A stretch of 64,000 nt of DNA. It comes from Epiperipatus broadwayi. Its lineage: Eukaryota; Onychophora; Udeonychophora; Euonychophora; Peripatidae. The stretch spans positions 9,771,158 to 9,835,157 of the forward strand of contig JAQFVV010012423.1 of assembly GCA_028023455.1 (NCBI GenBank), written 5' to 3'. Below the pieces are notes generated by a model that was not told the DNA's origin, ran no database searches, and saw only the letters and a list, made by a program, of their open reading frames with translations. The position numbers and the translations under genes were made by a program. Below are positions 59,906-64,000 of the stretch, piece by piece (positions within the stretch are counted from its first letter, which is position 1; each line of letters begins with the position of its first letter).

Positions 59906-60429
59906 ATCTGCTAATGCTTAATAAATTTAATATATTTACATTTTTATTTTATTTTTATATACTATAACATTAGAAGCATTCTTTAGATCAGATGTGATGC
60001 ATTTATGGAATCACATATTCTAAAACAGGCCAATTTTTAAAGCAGTTATATCACCCTCATATTTTAAAATATCTGAAATATAAAATGTTTCTATTTTTAA
60101 GATTACAAGGAGCTACTTTAACTAAATACTCTTGATAATTCCATTTTAAATAAACAAGTTGGGTAGATAAGATATCATTAAGGCACTCATCTCTATTTTT
60201 GAATCATTATTCCAAAGGTTATAAAATACTTTCTATATGTGTTTTAAATATTACTATGATTATATAAAAGTGTATTTATTGATATAATAAAAATATGTAT
60301 TTTACAGATCCATAGGTTGTTTTCGGTAAATTTGATCATGATTAGCAAGTAACTATATCCACTTTGCACTTTAATCTACATATTCTTAAATTTTTTTTAT
60401 CAAACATTTATCATACTAAACATCTTCCA
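59906..60429. other. AT-rich DNA, nothing recognised
   Basis: No signal on either strand. Confidence 0.5.
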
Positions 60430-60605
60430 TTATAAACAATCAACAACAACACTCTCCATATATCCATCTTGTCAAAAGACAATCAATGATCCAGAACTTG
60501 CATAAATCCCTATCTATCCTACTCATCCAATATCTCCAGACTAGTTTCTGCTTGTCCTTCATCAGTGAGGCTTAGATCTGAACCCAAGATCACTACTATA
60601 TGAAT
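60430..60605 (-). repeat. single fragment of the 16.9-kb type hammerhead repeat
   Basis: ATCAATGATCCAGAACTT, TCATCCAATATCTCCAGA and CAGTGAGGCTTAGATCTGA align with 17890-18015. It contains the hammerhead core listed next. The right side is cut off by the homopolymer-rich block. Confidence 0.65.
60530..60574 (-). ncRNA. hammerhead ribozyme core, best-preserved boxes
   Basis: Minus strand: CCTCA, intact CTGATGA (60565-60559), a 10-nt stem II region, intact GAAAC, TA, intact GTC, then TGGAGATATTGG. All three catalytic elements agree with consensus, but stem II (AGGACAAGCA) no longer pairs well. Stem III would have only two base pairs, as in the dimer-acting hammerheads of Penelope elements and retrozymes. 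Confidence 0.65.
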
Positions 60606-61070
60606 GTTGTTTTGTTTTGAATTGTTTATAACATTATTGTGTAGTAGGATTCAGTTTTTCCCCCCCCCCCCCACGAAAGGGGGGTGGGGGGTTAAAAAAA
60701 AAAAAAACAAAAAAAAAAAAAAAAAGGAACCGACCCCCCACCCCATACCCATATCAATATACCTGTAGAGATTGAAATAGAAATATTTTTTTTTTTTTCA
60801 AATTTTTTTTTTTATATTTTTGAATTAAAAAAGGGGGGGGGGGGGGGGGGGGGGTTAACAAACCCAAAAACAGGGGCCCCCCCCCCCCCCCAACCCTCCC
60901 CCCAAAAAAAAACCCCCACCACAAACAAGCTGGGGAGGGGATAGGGGAAGAGAATACAGAAGGGAGTTTTTTCACCACCCTCTGTCATCCATTGATTGCT
61001 CTTGTTAGCACAAGATGGCACTACTATATGGAGAGTGCTGTTTTGTTTTGAATTGTTTAAAAACATTTAA
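60590..61070. repeat. ~50-bp direct repeats flanking a homopolymer block
   Basis: CACTACTATATG...GTTTTGTTTTGAATTGTTTA occurs at about 60590-60634 and 61017-61063. Between them lie long runs of C, G, A and T (60660-60920) quite unlike the rest of the window, including a run of about 24 G. This may be an unstable locus or a sequencing or assembly artefact that duplicated the flank. Confidence 0.7.
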
Positions 61071-61929
61071 CATCTGATTTTAAATCCCTATATTTTTTTA
61101 TCCAAGCCAAATATTGTTGTTTTACCAAACAAAAAATATCAAATGTTGTCTTGATACATCTTAAGAGAATTTCATACCTCAGTAAATTTAAATGCTTGAA
61201 AATTTGAATGATCAATTCTAGGATTTATATAAAGTTAAATGTTACATAATTTTTTTATCTGTATACTTGAAATAGGAGTTATGTTAATGGTCTGTGTCCT
61301 TTAATAAAGTACAAAAGTCATGAACTCTAAAACTTAAGATCCATAAACCAAGACCCATTTCTGTCACTTGTAGTTCATGACTTTTTTATGAACTCCTGAG
61401 CAATAAATCATTATATATTTTTTACCTTAAAATATTCTAATTGTATGATTTGTCTATAATCTTCATTTATAAATATCTATGTGATATTAACCATTTACAT
61501 TCTAACTTCCCTATAATATATAATTCATAAGATCCTAATTATTTCTGTGTAGATTCATCCAATTTTTTTAACCATTTTTCTTTTGTCTAAACCAAATATT
61601 CATGATAGTCAATTTATATTTTGCACCAATAACAATCAGCCAATGAAACTCATAGAGCTAATGGCATTATTTCCAATATTATAGACCAGATATGTAAAAT
61701 TCATTTATGAATACAGCCACATTAAATATTATATAGCCATATTCCAAAAAAAAAACCTTCGAAATTAAAGAGAAACAGATTTTTTATTATTAACAATGCA
61801 ATAACAGATTTAGAATAACATATGTACAAAGTATGACCACATGACAAAAATACATATGAAGTACAAAAGTTTTTTTTTTTCAAGTTTATGTTATTTAAAT
61901 AGAATTATATCATTTTCGTGAAAAAACCA
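61071..61929. other. AT-rich DNA, nothing recognised
   Basis: No signal except short homopolymers. Confidence 0.5.
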
Positions 61930-63660
61930 AACAAATCTTCAAAAGTTATTTGAAATTGTTCAGCTGGAATTATTTATCAAAGTTGAAAATAGTTGTTCAC
62001 ACAAACAAGCATTTCTAAACATAACTAAAATACATTTAATTGTACATAATACATAGGGGAAATCAGTTAACTGATAATATTTATAGAAATGTGAAATCCC
62101 AATTTCCATAAATTTTTGTTACAATATAGATTTATCCTGAATTTCAATTATTCCAATTATAAATTGTTATCAACAATTTAATAAAAAGAGAAAATAAGAG
62201 AAATTAATTTTCATATTTATTGAAGTCCACAAATCATTCTAATTCATTTTCTAATAATTTAATTTGATTGGCATAATTTGAAAATTTCAATTCTGTTGAA
62301 TTTTTTAATAATGATTGATAACATAGAGTATGAAATAAATTTTCATTTTGAATTTGTTTTTGAAAGAGTAATAATTTTTTGATAATATTAATATTATTAA
62401 GTAATGTGGTAACTACTTGATATTTGTCTTTTAGTTTGAGATCAAGTTGTCTAAGGTATTTACAATGCCAACTAAAAAAGCTAACTCTTTTATTCATTCA
62501 TCATTATTTAATATATCACATTGGTAATTTTTCATTTCTAAAATATTAATTTCATCCATCAATTAGAAGAATCACTTTAAAACTTTATGACTAGAATGTC
62601 ATTATAATTTTATATAATATGGTAGATCAGTGTAGCTGAGTCATCAAGAGTCTCTTCTTCACTTTTCTCTATTCAATTTCTTCATCTTCTCTCTCTCTTC
62701 ATCTTCCTCTCCTCCTCATTATCTCTCCTCATCTCTTTTCTCTCTTCATCCCCCCTCTCTCTCTTTTTCTCCCCTTCATCTCTCTCTTCTACTACCACTC
62801 ATCATACTAAGTTACTAAGTACACAAATAAAATTTACAATTTTAGTAACATTTTTTGTGACATGTCAGATATTTAAAACTTTGGAACATAATGTTTATTG
62901 ATGAATAGTGCAATGAAAATGTTAAAAAAAAATTCTCTTGTTCTCTATATTTTACTTTTAGTTGTATGATAATTCTTTTAATAACACCAGCCATGGCAGA
63001 AGTACTATCAGCTGCAAGAGTAATTAGTTTCTTTAATGATAAATAGTATTTTTTACAACTTCCGTAAATGTAATATAAAGATCAACTTCAGTTATTGTAT
63101 CTTGGACTGGAATCATTTCCAGAAGCTCTTAACTTACTTTTACATTTACAGCTAATCTGCAAAGAAAAACAACCAGCTGAACTTTATCCTGCATGTCTGT
63201 ACTTTTATCAATTGCAATGAAAGATGTCTAAAATATTGAAATTATTGATTGAAATTGATCCTAACTATATTATCGATTCTGCTGACAAAGAAATTTTGAA
63301 TCAAGATTATATTTTTGAATTTCTTTAATTGTTCTGGATACAACACGTATACATTTTTACTAATAAATTTCCCTTTAATGAATGATTTTGACTTGTGTAC
63401 AATGAAATATGATATCAAATAACTTGTTTTCACATCAATTGTATTATCTTCATTAGATTTGGTAAATTTACATTGTTATTTTTGAGGTGTTAACTTATTT
63501 ATCTTTACAAAGTTTCTCAACTATTTGCCATAGTTTTCTTTAGTAATTGTATTACAGTATCTTTTCATATTAAATTGTTTGTAAACTGCAATAGAGTTTC
63601 TGCACATCGAACAAAAATTTATTTTTCTTTGAATACAAAAATATTTTAATTCCCATTACT
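61930..63660 (-). pseudogene. hAT-transposase-derived protein pseudogene (GTF2IRD2/SCAND3/ZBED-like)
   Basis: Read on the minus strand from 63660 with frame changes. KYFCIQRKINFCSMCRNSIA and FNMKRYCN correspond to the BED-like zinc finger (C-x2-C kept, later His lost). KTSYLISYFI...SFIKGKFI and PEQLKKFKNI, then SRIDNI, match the next block of this family. DKSTDMQDKVQL (about 63190) is the catalytic-fold start, with the usual DESTD changed. LAADSTSAMAG follows (about 63010). DLKLKDKYQVVTTLLNNI and LLFQKQI..ENLFHT (62330-62460) are the family's LKLQGK-type helical region. At the end MFRNACLCEQLFSTLI (about 62000) holds the hAT dimerisation motif. Stops and frameshifts are many. Its length of 1.7 kb is close to the family norm. 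A CT-rich tract at about 62645-62800 has expanded inside it. Confidence 0.8.
62645..62800. repeat. CT-rich tract inside the hAT-derived pseudogene
   Basis: About 150 bp of TCT/CTC/CAT-rich pyrimidine sequence splits the pseudogene between its central and C-terminal blocks. Confidence 0.85.
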
Positions 63661-64000
63661 TTTGAAAAGTGGATGTTCTCTTGCAACTGTTTTTTATTTA
63701 TACTCATAGAGAGTTTTGACATTATTTTGATAAATTCTTAATTAATCACACTAATAAACCTACCCTTTCTAAGTGATTAAAATCTGAACTTAAAAAAATT
63801 GCTTAAAATAATAGTAATAACAATGGATGAATGAAAGATATCTACTCTCTTACAGAATGTAGTTCACTAGTTATGTCATATTCTCATTCACTACATTTGA
63901 TACATGCACGTAAAAATACACAGCAGATTGATGTATATTATGACTTTTAATGTAAAGGTTTTTTTTTGAACTGTTTATATTTATTTAATTCATGTATTTA
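63661..64000. other. AT-rich DNA to window end
   Basis: Nothing recognised. The N-terminal edge of the hAT-derived pseudogene may extend slightly into it. Confidence 0.4.

Noticed and set aside
59736-59921. 61-codon plus-strand open frame in the 59.7-kb foldback element
   Set aside because: It runs across the inverted-repeat arm of a MITE and has no coding features.
60754-61066. Gly/Pro-rich minus-strand open frames
   Set aside because: They cross G and C homopolymers in a doubtful block and have no domain features.

Overview
The window is AT-rich nuclear DNA of an animal. It has no bacterial-style operons. It is full of compound CA/TA, CT and ATT microsatellites and of decayed retroelements that occur together only in metazoan genomes: Penelope-like elements (PLEs) with a GIY-YIG domain, an RTE-type LINE, an L1/Tx1-like LINE, an LTR element with a tRNA-Lys type primer-binding site, a GTF2IRD2/SCAND3-type hAT-derived pseudogene, and hammerhead-ribozyme repeats. 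I cannot name the phylum. An aquatic invertebrate is plausible, but this is inference. No intact host protein gene is visible. The only candidate host exon is a 26-nt micro-exon on the minus strand near 57.59 kb, so much of the window may be intergenic or intronic.

Layout. 1-8.2 kb: AT-rich DNA with microsatellites, a hammerhead-repeat fragment (3.3 kb), a foldback MITE (4.8 kb) and a PLE-end remnant (6.4 kb). 8.2-10.65 kb: dead RTE-type LINE on the minus strand, carrying a small SINE with target-site duplications and a long AT microsatellite. 14.3-16.9 kb: two PLE remnants, one on each strand. 16.9-18.4 kb: tandem dimer of a repeat with decayed hammerhead motifs, split by a 505-bp inverted-repeat element. 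23.76-30.20 kb: a complete but mutated LINE bounded by a 16-17 bp target-site duplication, with a zinc-knuckle ORF1 and an endonuclease-RT-zinc-finger ORF2. 33.87-34.10 kb: an unexplained 77-codon open frame. 34.9-37.7 kb: two large palindromes flanking a 2-kb repeat that may be a solo LTR. 43.56-54.38 kb: a minus-strand LTR element without recognisable pol, into whose 5' LTR a plus-strand PLE has inserted; that PLE in turn contains a second copy of the 2-kb repeat. 54.40-55.72 kb: a tandem array of 350-420 nt units with hammerhead motifs plus an inverted partial copy, resembling an animal retrozyme. 56.2 kb: an ATT microsatellite. 56.6 kb: a second SINE copy. 59.7-59.9 kb: a second foldback MITE. 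60.5 kb: the best-preserved hammerhead core. 60.66-60.95 kb: a homopolymer block that may be an assembly error. 61.9-63.7 kb: the hAT-derived pseudogene.

How the parts relate. The LINEs and PLEs supply reverse transcriptase. The SINEs and hammerhead repeats encode no protein and would have depended on such enzymes. All coding elements seen here carry stops or frameshifts, so the window is a record of past activity. The nest at 43.6-54.4 kb gives a clear insertion order. The point most worth following is the hammerhead repeat family: several loci keep different subsets of the catalytic core, as expected for independent decay from a functional self-cleaving ancestor.
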